Positions 54,271-62,052 of a DNA stretch of 64,000 nt are shown in pieces (position 1 is the stretch's first letter; each line of letters opens with the position of its first letter). The notes beneath the pieces were generated by a model, which saw only the letters and a list, made by a program, of their open reading frames with translations, did no database searches and was not told the origin of the DNA. Made by a program: the position numbers and the translations under genes. Origin of the DNA: Butyrivibrio sp. AC2005 (lineage in GTDB: Bacteria > Bacillota > Clostridia > Lachnospirales > Lachnospiraceae). The DNA lies in the NCBI RefSeq assembly GCF_000424145.1, contig NZ_AUJI01000010.1, positions 124,001 to 188,000 on the forward strand, written 5' to 3'.

Positions 54271-54298
54271 GGCGCCGGAATTATTTATTTCCGACGCC
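54271..54298 (-). promoter_or_regulatory. Leader hairpin ahead of the MATE gene
   Basis: On the minus strand GGCGT-CGGAA pairs with TTCCG-GCGCC, followed by TGTTTTCGTTT. It lies between the promoter and the start codon, near the 5' end of the transcript, so it may attenuate transcription or stabilise the mRNA. Hairpins with the same GGCGT...GCGCC frame precede hisC and sdaAB. Confidence 0.7.
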
Positions 54299-54318
54299 TT
54301 TGTCTTTGCTATGGGTGT

Positions 54319-54382
54319 ATTATATTGGCATCTGTTTTATAAGACAAATACCTGTTGATTTATACCTTATAATATTTTTGTT
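54319..54382 (-). promoter_or_regulatory. MATE promoter with LysR-type dyad
   Basis: TTGTCT (54342-54347), a 17-base spacer and TATAAT (54319-54324) form the promoter. Just upstream (54362-54382) lies ATACCTTATAAT-N6-GTTATACCG, an A/T-rich dyad with the same spacing to the promoter as the dyad of hisC. The dyad overlaps the hisC stop codon. Confidence 0.7.
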
Positions 54383-55472
54383 ATACCGCTTTCTTTTGGT
54401 AACGCATAAGGTATTTTGAGAGCGCTGTTAAGAACTGCTTATTCTGCCACGGTAATCCTATACTTACCCGGATGTATTCCTCTGAAAAGTATCTTATGAA
54501 TACTCCCTGAGACTCCAGAAAATCCATGCAGTCCTTAGTATCACAGTGCGGCGCAAAATAAATGAAACTTGTAGAGCTTGGAACTACTGTAATTCCCAGC
54601 TTTTCCATTTCTCTGGTAAGATATTCACGCTGGGTAGAGTTATTTTCCTTAGCCGCATTATAGTATTCAATATCATCAAGAGCTGCTGCCGCTCCCGCTG
54701 CACCTATTCTGTTTGGCCCCATGGCAACAGCTCCAAGGCACTCCGTAACCTCTGCATTAGCTATGGCATAGCCGACTCTGCAGCCCGCAAGTCCGTATAT
54801 TTTTGAAAAGGTTCTTAGAACAATAAGATTCCTTCCATCCTCTACCATCTTCATAGCACTTGGATATGACTCATCAGATACCCAGTCAATATATGCTTCA
54901 TCCACTACTGTAATCACATGTTCCGGTACCTTTTTTATAAAGTCAAAAAGCTTTTCTGCATCCAAAAGCGTACCCGTCGGATTATTGGGATTGCAGATAA
55001 AAATAAGCTTGGTCTTATCTGTGATAGCATCATAAATCTTATCCAGGTCCGTGCTTACTCCGTCATCAGCCTCCACTTCAACAAGCTTTGCACCAAATCT
55101 TCCCGGCAGCATGTAATAAGCCATGTATGTCGGAGAGCAGACAAGCATCTCATCGTCCGGATTAAGGAAAGCTTCTCCGATAGCACCAATTCCACTTCCG
55201 GATCCGTGATAGACAGATACACATTCCACAGGAAGTCCCACATGCTCTGATATTTTCTTCTTAAGTCTCTGTATGGTCTCCATAGGATACAGATGTCCCA
55301 AACCAAGCTCTGCTGTCATGGCCATAACCGCCTTAGGTCCCGGCCCCATCTGGTTCTCATTCGCATTAAGCTTAACAATAGGCATGGACAAATCCGGTTG
55401 CAGCTGCTTTCCACCCGCAACATATGCCCTGAAATTCCTAAGTGACTCTCTCATCAAATCCCTTGTTGTCAT
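54381..55472 (-). CDS. hisC: Histidinol-phosphate aminotransferase-like enzyme
   Basis: A 363-residue fold-type I aminotransferase. PIVKLNANENQMGPGPKAV is the HisC N-terminal signature, YHGSGSGIGAIGEAFLNPDD the phosphate loop, FICNPNNPTGTLLD and VVDEAYIDW the PLP motifs, LRTFSKIYGLAGCRVGYAI the Schiff-base lysine and RVSIGLPWQN the substrate arginine. It is closer to HisC than the second aminotransferase, but again no his operon is near. The ATG at 55472 follows AAAGGAGAG. It has its own promoter with a dyad operator and a leader hairpin. Confidence 0.85.
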   Translation of the reverse strand: MTTRDLMRESLRNFRAYVAGGKQLQPDLSMPIVKLNANENQMGPGPKAVMAMTAELGLGHLYPMETIQRLKKKISEHVGLPVECVSVYHGSGSGIGAIGEAFLNPDDEMLVCSPTYMAYYMLPGRFGAKLVEVEADDGVSTDLDKIYDAITDKTKLIFICNPNNPTGTLLDAEKLFDFIKKVPEHVITVVDEAYIDWVSDESYPSAMKMVEDGRNLIVLRTFSKIYGLAGCRVGYAIANAEVTECLGAVAMGPNRIGAAGAAAALDDIEYYNAAKENNSTQREYLTREMEKLGITVVPSSTSFIYFAPHCDTKDCMDFLESQGVFIRYFSEEYIRVSIGLPWQNKQFLTALSKYLMRYQKKAV

Positions 55473-55525
55473 AATTAACTCTCCTTTCCTAACTCTTTTC
55501 ATATATCCTTCCATTTAAAAATGCA

Positions 55526-55556
55526 AAAAGGCGCAATCTCTTACTGAGATCACGCC
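55526..55556 (-). promoter_or_regulatory. Leader hairpin ahead of hisC
   Basis: On the minus strand AAGGCGT-GATCTC pairs with GAGATT-GCGCCTT, followed by TTTGCATTTTT. Same position and GGCGT...GCGCC frame as the MATE and sdaAB leaders, inner stem unrelated. Confidence 0.75.
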
Positions 55557-55576
55557 TTCGCATCTGTAATGCTTGT

Positions 55577-55650
55577 ATTATAGTTAGCAAAACAAATGAA
55601 AAACAAATATCTGTTTTTTTATACCTCATAACTTTTTTGTTATAGGTTAT
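55577..55650 (-). promoter_or_regulatory. hisC promoter with LysR-type dyad
   Basis: TTGTTT (55601-55606), 18 bases, TATAAT (55577-55582). Upstream (55621-55650) lies ATACCTCATAAC-TTTTTT-GTTATAGGTTAT, whose inner ATAAC/GTTAT pairs perfectly and whose outer parts pair with one shift. Dyad, linker AACAG(A/G)TATTTGT and -10 context TATAATACA are shared with the MATE promoter. Confidence 0.72.
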
Positions 55651-55677
55651 TTTTCCCCTTAGAATAAAATTTATAAG

Positions 55678-56547
55678 TTATTGTTTTTCCTGCTGACAAA
55701 AAATCTTCCTGGCTGACTCCGTTGTTGCGAGTCCTCCCTTTCCGGTCTCCTTTATATCAGGTGCCATCTCATTCCCGATCCTTCTCATGCTGTCAATTAC
55801 ATCATCAGGTGAGATAACACTTTTTATTCCCGCAAGTGCAAGCTGAGCTGACGCCACAGCATTTACAGCTCCATGAGAATTTCTCTTAACGCAGGGGACT
55901 TCCACCAGTCCTCCAACAGGATCACAGGAAAGACCCAGCATATTTTTAAGTGCCAGAGCCAGTGCGTTGACTACCGCAGAGTTATCCCCACCCTGCAGAT
56001 ATGCAAGTGCTCCTGCTGCCATAGCAGATGCCGTTCCTATCTCTGCCTGGCATCCCCCATAGGCTCCGGATATACTCGCATTTTCTCCGATCACCTTGCC
56101 GATTCCGGCTGCCACGTAAAGCGCCCTTATCATTTCTTCCTTTGAGCAGTTCCCATATTCTTCATAGCTTATAAGAATTGCAGGCAGAACTCCGCAGGAA
56201 CCGGCTGTTGGCGCAGCAACTATTCTCTTCATGCAGGCGTTGGATTCACCCATTTTTATTGCTCTTGCCATTACGGTTCCAAGAAAGTCACCGCACAGAT
56301 TTTTCCCGGATGCATTGTACTCATCCAGAAGACTGCCATTCCCTCCGCTCATTCCACTTGCAGATTTAAGCTTCCCGTCATATTTGGAATCAGCATCCTT
56401 CATGGCGTCATACATCTGTTCCATATCCTGTAATGATTCTTCCGCAGATACATTTCTGCTCTCCATGTCTGCTTCAAGTACAATTTCCCAAAATTGTTTT
56501 TTCTGCTCCTTAGCCTGCTGCAATATATCTGCTATAGATTTATACAT
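55678..56547 (-). CDS. sdaAA: L-serine dehydratase, iron-sulfur type, alpha subunit
   Basis: A 289-residue subunit that with the beta subunit deaminates L-serine to pyruvate and ammonia using a [4Fe-4S] cluster. APTAGSCGVLPAIL, then GLSCDPVGGLVEVPCVKRNS, provide the cluster cysteines; SGAYGGCQAEIGTASAMAAG is diagnostic. RIGNEMAPDIKETGKGGLA ends the fold. Length is normal. It begins five bases after sdaAB with AGAGGAT as ribosome site. Pyruvate from this step would feed the neighbouring transamination and fermentation routes. Confidence 0.95.
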   Translation of the reverse strand: MYKSIADILQQAKEQKKQFWEIVLEADMESRNVSAEESLQDMEQMYDAMKDADSKYDGKLKSASGMSGGNGSLLDEYNASGKNLCGDFLGTVMARAIKMGESNACMKRIVAAPTAGSCGVLPAILISYEEYGNCSKEEMIRALYVAAGIGKVIGENASISGAYGGCQAEIGTASAMAAGALAYLQGGDNSAVVNALALALKNMLGLSCDPVGGLVEVPCVKRNSHGAVNAVASAQLALAGIKSVISPDDVIDSMRRIGNEMAPDIKETGKGGLATTESARKIFCQQEKQ

Positions 56548-56552
56548 GTCTT

Positions 56553-57218
56553 TTATCCTCTTATGCCTTCAAAATAAGTAACTTTAAGAACACCTTCGCT
56601 TTTCTTTAGCCAGTTGATTCCATCCTCAGGTATCTCCTGGTCACATTCCACTACCATAACAGCCATTCCGCCTCTACTGTCACGATATAGCTGCATGGTC
56701 GCAATATTCACAAGCTTATGCGACAGCATCGAGGTAACCTCCGACACATGTCCCGGCTGGTCAAGGTTATGAACTATAAGTGTGGGGAATTCTCCGGAGA
56801 AATTGGTAGCTATTCCATCTATCTTGGCAATGTTTATTTTCCCCCCGCCTATGGATTCCCCAACAATATCTATGGTACTTCCGCTCTCACCTGTTAAAAT
56901 CATCTGTACGGAATTGGGGTGGGCATCCACCAGCTTTGCCTCACCGAACTCAATTTTCATGCCTTCTTCCGCTGCCATCTCAAGACTCTTCGAAAGTCTG
57001 TAGTCATCCGGTGTCATACCAAGAAGTCCTGCAACCAGAGCCTTATCTGTTCCATGTCCCTTACCGGTATCCATGAATGAGCCATAAAGAAGGATTTTTG
57101 CCTCATTTATTTTTTCTCCAAGAAGCTTTCCTGCGATAAATCCTATTCTGGCAGCCCCTGCTGTATGCGAGCTTGATGGTCCTACCATCACAGGGCCTAT
57201 AATATCAAATAATTCCAA
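56553..57218 (-). CDS. sdaAB: L-serine dehydratase, iron-sulfur type, beta subunit
   Basis: A 221-residue subunit. FDIIGPVMVGPSSSHTAGA and ARIGFIAGKLLG are the canonical opening; HPNSVQMIL and SIGGGKINIAKIDG follow; the C-terminal ACT domain (PTLIVHNLDQPGHVSEVTSM, then KLVNIATMQLYRD) may bind serine as allosteric ligand. It starts at TTG 57218 with GGGAGG eight bases upstream. A palindromic operator inside the promoter and a leader hairpin precede it. Confidence 0.94.
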   Translation of the reverse strand: MELFDIIGPVMVGPSSSHTAGAARIGFIAGKLLGEKINEAKILLYGSFMDTGKGHGTDKALVAGLLGMTPDDYRLSKSLEMAAEEGMKIEFGEAKLVDAHPNSVQMILTGESGSTIDIVGESIGGGKINIAKIDGIATNFSGEFPTLIVHNLDQPGHVSEVTSMLSHKLVNIATMQLYRDSRGGMAVMVVECDQEIPEDGINWLKKSEGVLKVTYFEGIRG

Positions 57219-57242
57219 AGCCTATTCCTCCCTAAGGCAACA

Positions 57243-57281
57243 AAAGGCGCTGTAAATCCAATAAAGATTACATACGCCTTT
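57243..57281 (-). promoter_or_regulatory. Leader hairpin ahead of sdaAB
   Basis: On the minus strand AAAGGCGT pairs with (A)GCGCCTTT, continuing with TGTAATC / GATTTACA inside. A short T-run (TTTTGTT) follows. Third member of the hairpin set seen before hisC and MATE. Confidence 0.72.
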
Positions 57282-57291
57282 GTTTTAGTTG

Positions 57292-57321
57292 ATTATATGG
57301 CTTACAGTAAGCCACTCACAA
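57292..57321 (-). promoter_or_regulatory. sdaAB promoter with palindromic operator in the spacer
   Basis: TTGTGA (57316-57321), an 18-base spacer and TATAAT (57292-57297). The spacer is almost filled by the perfect palindrome GGCTTAC-T-GTAAGCC (57299-57313), a position where a bound protein would block RNA polymerase. Confidence 0.65.
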
Positions 57322-57343
57322 TATGAAAATTTATTTTTCTGCA

Positions 57344-59455
57344 TTAGCCTTCAAAAAGAAGATCTGCATATGTCGGGAACGGCCAGTCATTTTTATCGAC
57401 AAGCATCTCAAGCTTATCGGCAGGAGTCCTGAGTGCTGTCATTGCAGGAACTACCTTATCCTTACAATAATATGCTCTCTCTCTGGGCTCAGCTATGCTT
57501 CTGGCCTTCTCCTCTTCCTTATTGAGCTCATCAAGTGCCTTCTTCATGGCACCGAGTTCCTTTGTAACCTCTGTAAGCTCACTTGTCATTACTGATACAT
57601 CGCAGCCTGCTGCCTTAACTTCATTGATATTTGCAGCAAGTCCTCCTGCATATTTCATAACTGCAGGGATGATCTGCTTGCTGGCCATATCAATCATTGT
57701 AAGCGCTTCAATATTTATAGTCTTTGAGTAGGTCTCGAAGATGATCTCCTGACGTGACTCAAGCTCTGTCTTTGTAAATACGCCGAATTTCTTGTAAAGC
57801 TCAATTGCCTTATCGGTTGTAAGAACCTCAGCAGCTTCAATTGTGGAAGGAATGTTTGGAAGACCTCTTCTTTCCGCTTCCTTCTTCCACTCTTCAGAAT
57901 ATCCGTCACCATTAAAGATTACTCTCTGGTGATCTGTTAAATACTCCTTGATGATATCGTGTACTTCCATATCAAAATCGGAAGCCTTTTCAAGTCTGTC
58001 TGCTGCCTCACTGAATGCCTCTGCAACAATTGTATTAAGAGCTGTATTTGAGCTTGCCATTGAATCGGATGATCCAACCATACGGAACTCAAACTTATTA
58101 CCTGTAAATGCGAAGGGTGATGTACGGTTTCTGTCTGTAGCGTCCTTCTCAAATTCAGGTAGTGTGGAAACACCTGTCTTAAGCTTTCCGCCGCGCTTGG
58201 ATCTCTTGGCTTCACCTGTCTCAATGAGCTGATGAACTACGTCCTCAAGCTGCTCTCCAAGGAAAATTGAAATAATTGCCGGAGGTGCCTCATCCGCACC
58301 AAGACGATGGTCGTTACCTACATCTGATGCACTCTGTCTTAATAAGTCTGCATGTCTGTCAACAGCCTTAACTACGCAGGCAAGAACAAACAGGAACTGA
58401 ATATTTTCATTAGGTGTATCACCGGGATCAAGGAGATTAACTCCATTGTCCGTGCAAAGAGACCAGTTATCATGTTTACCGGAACCATTAACTCCCTGGA
58501 ACGGCTTTTCATGAAGAAGGCATCTCATGTTGTGGTGCTCCGCAACTCTCTTCATGGTCTCCATTATAATCTGGTTGTGATCTACAGCAATGTTGGCTGT
58601 CTCGTAAATAGGTGCAAGCTCGTGCTGACCGGGAGCAACCTCGTTGTGCTGGGTTTTTCCGGGAACGCCAAGCTTCCAGAGCTCGTTGTTAAGGTCCTTC
58701 ATGTACTCTCCGACGCGCTCTCTGATAACGCCGAAGTAGTGATCCTCCATCTCCTGTCCCTTAGGGGGCTGAGCTCCAAAAAGTGTGCGGCCTGTAAAGA
58801 TAAGGTCAGGACGCTGTAAACTCTTCTTCCAGTCTACAAGGAAGTACTCCTGCTCGGGACCAACAGATACGTTTACTTTCTTTGCCTCGGTATTTCCGAA
58901 AAGATGAACAATCCTCAAAGCCTGCTCATTTACAGCCTCCATGGATCTGAGAAGAGGAGTCTTTTTATCAAGAGCCTCTCCGTTATATGAACAAAATGCG
59001 GTGGGTATGCAGAGCGTAACGCCTGCGCCTGTTTCCTTGAGGAATGCAGGGGATGTAATATCCCATGCGGTATAACCTCTTGCCTCGAATGTGGCACGAA
59101 GGCCGCCTGACGGGAAGGATGAAGCATCGGGCTCACCCTTGATGAGATCTTTTCCCGAAAAAGATGTCATCATATGTCCGTCACCACGGGCACTTGTAAT
59201 AAATGCATCGTGCTTCTCAGCAGTAATACCGGTAAGCGGCTGGAACCAGTGCGTATAGTGTGTAGCACCATTCTCCATCGCCCAGTTCTTCATCGCATTT
59301 GCAACAGCATCTGCAGAAGCAAGTGAGAGATCTCCGCCATTTTCCATGACCTGAATGACCTCTTTGTAGACACTCTTGGGAAGACGCTCGCGCATTTTCT
59401 CTAGTGTGAATACGTTTTTACCGAATAGTTCCTCAACCATGACCTGCTTACTCAT
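57344..59455 (-). CDS. glnN: Glutamine synthetase type III
   Basis: A 703-residue GSIII, the large form common in Bacteroides and Clostridia. [70 protein letters not shown] and [14 protein letters not shown] are the family's metal and glutamate-binding stretches; the long C-terminal helical part with [20 protein letters not shown] is typical. The ATG at 59455 follows GAGG. It has its own promoter, and sdaAB follows after 125 bases with a new promoter. It assimilates the ammonia released by serine dehydratase and other deaminations. Confidence 0.96.
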   Translation of the reverse strand: MSKQVMVEELFGKNVFTLEKMRERLPKSVYKEVIQVMENGGDLSLASADAVANAMKNWAMENGATHYTHWFQPLTGITAEKHDAFITSARGDGHMMTSFSGKDLIKGEPDASSFPSGGLRATFEARGYTAWDITSPAFLKETGAGVTLCIPTAFCSYNGEALDKKTPLLRSMEAVNEQALRIVHLFGNTEAKKVNVSVGPEQEYFLVDWKKSLQRPDLIFTGRTLFGAQPPKGQEMEDHYFGVIRERVGEYMKDLNNELWKLGVPGKTQHNEVAPGQHELAPIYETANIAVDHNQIIMETMKRVAEHHNMRCLLHEKPFQGVNGSGKHDNWSLCTDNGVNLLDPGDTPNENIQFLFVLACVVKAVDRHADLLRQSASDVGNDHRLGADEAPPAIISIFLGEQLEDVVHQLIETGEAKRSKRGGKLKTGVSTLPEFEKDATDRNRTSPFAFTGNKFEFRMVGSSDSMASSNTALNTIVAEAFSEAADRLEKASDFDMEVHDIIKEYLTDHQRVIFNGDGYSEEWKKEAERRGLPNIPSTIEAAEVLTTDKAIELYKKFGVFTKTELESRQEIIFETYSKTINIEALTMIDMASKQIIPAVMKYAGGLAANINEVKAAGCDVSVMTSELTEVTKELGAMKKALDELNKEEEKARSIAEPRERAYYCKDKVVPAMTALRTPADKLEMLVDKNDWPFPTYADLLFEG

Positions 59456-59497
59456 ATACACCTCATTTTCTTTTTATAAAAAGTAATTTCGCCAATG

Positions 59498-59526
59498 ATT
59501 GTACTATATTCGTTCAAATTACACAA
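59498..59526 (-). promoter_or_regulatory. glnN promoter
   Basis: TTGTGT (59521-59526), 17 bases, TACAAT (59498-59503), about 35 bases ahead of the ribosome site. No sigma-54 element is seen. Confidence 0.6.
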
Positions 59527-59527
59527 A

Positions 59528-59568
59528 CTAAAAATCTCAGCAGGTAGTTTGTACCCGCTGAGACTTTT
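59528..59568 (-). terminator. Intrinsic terminator after trhP
   Basis: TCTCAGC(A/G)GGTA pairs with TACC(C/T)GCTGAGA (59535-59563); TTTTTAG follows on the minus strand. It separates the RNA-modification operon from glnN. Confidence 0.85.
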
Positions 59569-59611
59569 TGCTCAATTATTTGTGGTTTCAATTAAATCTA
59601 AAAACTATTTA

Positions 59612-60868
59612 TTAGCAGGATATCTTCTCTGAAGATCCTGTGTGCACTCTCAGAATATCGTATTTCTCAGTCTCTTTATCAAGCTTTATATAAAGAACCT
59701 GCTTCGGATGAGGACAGCTATCCATAGCTTCTCCATCCTCATTGGTGATACCAAGAACCTTGGTCTCGATATCTCTTCCGTCAGGCTTCATGATCTCGAT
59801 CGTGTCTCCGACGCAGAACTTATTTCTCTGCTCGATCTTAGCAAGACCATCCTCTGTCACTTCACCAACTATGCCAAGGTATGTGTACTCGTTCACATAG
59901 GTATTGGCATCATAAATCTGTGCCTCATCAGAGGGCTTACCAAAATAGAAGCCTGTTGTGAACTGTCTGTAGGTGCATCTTGAGATTTCATCAAGGTACC
60001 AGGGCATATTCTCACGATACTTCTCCTCTGATTCGAAGAAGTCATCAATAGCTTTTCTATAGGTTCTGGCAACAGTAGCAACATAAAGAGCGGTCTTCAT
60101 GCGTCCCTCTATCTTGCAGCTGTCAACTCCTGCATCAACCAGCTCCGGAATATGCTCGATCATGCACAGATCCTTGGAATTGAAGATGAAAGATCCACGC
60201 TCATTCTCATAAACAGGAAGATATTCTCCGGGTCTTGTCTCCTCAACAACAGCATATTTCCAGCGGCAGGGGTGTGTACATTCTCCGTGGTTTGCGTCAC
60301 GGCCTGTGAAATAGTTTGAAAGAAGACATCTTCCTGAATAGCTTATGCACATAGCTCCGTGAATAAAGCTCTCAACCTCAAGATCATCAGGAATATTTTC
60401 GCGAATTTCCTTTATCTCCTTTAATGAAAGCTCTCTTGCCGCAACTACTCTCTTTGCACCAAGATCAGCCCAGAACTTGTAAGTCTCGTAATTAGTATTA
60501 TTAGCCTGTGTTGATACATGAATATCTATCTCAGGGCATATTCTTCTCGCCATCATGAACATGCCGGGGTCAGCGATAATAAGTGCATCAGGACCAAGCT
60601 CCTTAAGCTCATGGAAATATTCCTCTGCTCCCTTAAGGTCATCATTGTGAGCAAGGATATTCGCTGTTACATGAACATGAACACCATGCTCGTGAGCAAA
60701 CTTTATGCCCTCAGCCATATCATCATGGCTGAAGTTCTTTGCCTTGGCACGAAGTCCAAAGGAGTTACCGCCGATATAAACGGCATCTGCTCCGAAAATT
60801 ACTGCTGTTTTTAATACTTCAAGGCTGCTTGCAGGAATAAGCAGCTCAGGTTTTCTTCTTTCTCTCAT
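59612..60868 (-). CDS. trhP: U32-family tRNA hydroxylation protein TrhP
   Basis: A 418-residue peptidase-U32-family protein. ELLIPASSLEVLKTAVIFGA, VSTQANNTNYETYKFW, VESFIHGAMCISYSGRCLLS and HGECTHPCRWKY contain the conserved cysteines that bind a [4Fe-4S] cluster; C-terminal KFCVGDTIEIMKPDG is the accessory beta domain. In Bacillus and E. coli this family (YrrN/YrrO, TrhP) hydroxylates uridine 34 of tRNAs using prephenate. Here it lies directly after trmR, which methylates that hydroxyl. The ATG at 60868 has GATGAGGG four bases upstream, which belongs to the dispersed repeat. Confidence 0.9.
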   Translation of the reverse strand: MRERRKPELLIPASSLEVLKTAVIFGADAVYIGGNSFGLRAKAKNFSHDDMAEGIKFAHEHGVHVHVTANILAHNDDLKGAEEYFHELKELGPDALIIADPGMFMMARRICPEIDIHVSTQANNTNYETYKFWADLGAKRVVAARELSLKEIKEIRENIPDDLEVESFIHGAMCISYSGRCLLSNYFTGRDANHGECTHPCRWKYAVVEETRPGEYLPVYENERGSFIFNSKDLCMIEHIPELVDAGVDSCKIEGRMKTALYVATVARTYRKAIDDFFESEEKYRENMPWYLDEISRCTYRQFTTGFYFGKPSDEAQIYDANTYVNEYTYLGIVGEVTEDGLAKIEQRNKFCVGDTIEIMKPDGRDIETKVLGITNEDGEAMDSCPHPKQVLYIKLDKETEKYDILRVHTGSSEKISC

Positions 60869-60872
60869 AAAG

Positions 60873-60915
60873 CCCTCATCCGCCCTTCGGGCACCTTCCC
60901 CCAGAGGGGGAAGGC
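60873..60915 (-). repeat. Dispersed two-hairpin repeat, copy 5
   Basis: On the minus strand: CCTTCCCCC-TCT-GGGGGAAGG, then GCCC-GAA-GGGC, then GGATGAGGG, which ends four bases from the trhP start codon. The second stem is again different in sequence but fully paired. Confidence 0.92.
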
Positions 60916-60932
60916 ATATAAAAACGCCCTTG

Positions 60933-61010
60933 GGTTACATTTTAAATCATCTATTTTAACTACATTGCTTAAATCATTATTTCAGCTACATTGCTATATA
61001 TTTATAGCTT
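60933..61010. repeat. Three-copy 26-bp tandem repeat overlapping the trmR stop codon
   Basis: Units 60933-60958, 60959-60984 and 60985-61010 share a CTACATTGCTTAAATCATT-like core with increasing drift. The last unit contains the end of trmR. The unit can be aligned without gaps to the 27-bp repeat at 51.8 kb (about 18 of 26 positions). Confidence 0.7.
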
Positions 61011-61643
61011 CAACGACATCGCCATTCCATCACCGACATTAAGTATTACACTCTGAAGCTCGGGGTCATGCTTTATTGCAAACAGATACTCCCTCATTCT
61101 CTCATGGATCGTGCGGTTTCTTCTTGTTACGGCAAACCTCGACTCCATTACATCTCCATCCTGGAGTACATTGTCCGACAGTAGCAATCCTCCCTTTGTA
61201 AGAAGCCTCTTACAGTCAGGCAGGAAATTTATATACTGTCCTTTAGCTGCATCCATAAAAATAAAATCATACTGCCCGGAAAGCTTTGCTAAAATATCTG
61301 CTGCATCCCCCTCAAGCAGTGTGATTTTTTTGTTTACATCATATTTATCAAAATTGTCATAAGCCACCGGGATACGTTTCTCAAACTTTTCTATCGTCGT
61401 AATCTTCGTATCCGGATCAGAATAGGTTGCCATCAAAAGCGCGGAAAATCCAACTGCGCAGCCTACCTCTAAAATATTCTTCGGATGATTCATACTGAGT
61501 AAAAATCTTATTAAGCTCTGAGTATCCTTCCTGATTATAGGAACATCGTCCGCAAGGGATTTTCTCTCAAGCTCATCCAGAAAAGGCTCATTTCCCTGAT
61601 CAAGTGAATTGATAAAGGTACTTATTCTCTCGTCACTGATCAC
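61002..61643 (-). CDS. trmR: tRNA 5-hydroxyuridine methyltransferase TrmR
   Basis: A 213-residue SAM-dependent O-methyltransferase of the YrrM/TrmR group. ILEVGCAVGFSALLMATYS is motif I, TTIEKFEKRIPVAYDNF motif II, FIFMDAAKGQYINFLPDC the metal/substrate aspartate, and LLLSDNVLQDGDVMESR the typical second metal site. The GTG at 61643 overlaps the mltG-like stop (GTGA) with AGAGGAG upstream. In Bacillus yrrL-yrrM-yrrNO have the same order, and TrmR makes 5-methoxyuridine at position 34 of tRNA. TrhP follows after 133 bases. Confidence 0.9.
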   Translation of the reverse strand: MISDERISTFINSLDQGNEPFLDELERKSLADDVPIIRKDTQSLIRFLLSMNHPKNILEVGCAVGFSALLMATYSDPDTKITTIEKFEKRIPVAYDNFDKYDVNKKITLLEGDAADILAKLSGQYDFIFMDAAKGQYINFLPDCKRLLTKGGLLLSDNVLQDGDVMESRFAVTRRNRTIHERMREYLFAIKHDPELQSVILNVGDGMAMSLKL

Positions 61644-62035
61644 TGCTTCGACTCCTCTTTGTCTGCTTCGATAGTTGCAGCACACATAATTGCTATTATC
61701 TCATCAGGTGTCATCGACGGGCTAAGCTCATAGGTTCCCGGAGCGATCATTCCATGATATTCCGAAAAGCGCTCCTGCATCCAAAACAGATTCTTATCCT
61801 TAACCAGTCCTCTGTTCTCAAGAAGCTCTGCAATATCTCCGACTGACATGCTATCCGTTATTGATACAGTAACTGTCCTCGTATCATATTGAGAAGCCGG
61901 AAGCTGATTATATATGTTATATCCATAGGTATATGCAAGTGATGCATATTTGCTAATAAGCATTATAGCGACAATAATAAGGAACGCCTTTACTATTGTG
62001 TCCACAACACCTAATCCTACACTTCTAACGTTCAT
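61640..62035 (-). CDS. Short MltG/YceG-like membrane protein without catalytic domain
   Basis: A 131-residue protein. One N-terminal membrane helix (IVKAFLIIVAIMLISKYASL), then a LysM-like module typical of MltG: VTVSITDSMSVGDIAELLEN, RGLVKDKNLFWMQERF and GTYELSPSMTPDEIIAIMC. Full MltG is about 340 residues with a lytic transglycosylase domain carrying a catalytic glutamate; that part is missing and the frame ends cleanly in an overlap with trmR, so this is a stand-alone short form and not a broken gene. It may guide wall synthesis without cutting glycans. The place matches yrrL in Bacillus. Confidence 0.8.
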   Translation of the reverse strand: MNVRSVGLGVVDTIVKAFLIIVAIMLISKYASLAYTYGYNIYNQLPASQYDTRTVTVSITDSMSVGDIAELLENRGLVKDKNLFWMQERFSEYHGMIAPGTYELSPSMTPDEIIAIMCAATIEADKEESKQ

Positions 62036-62052
62036 AAGTCCTCTTTTCCCAA

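Noticed and set aside
54226..55677. T-box riboswitches ahead of the aminotransferase genes
   Set aside because: The leaders are too short and lack the conserved T-box sequence; only simple hairpins are seen.
60933..61010. Possible CRISPR array
   Set aside because: Units follow each other without spacers and drift in sequence; no cas genes are present.
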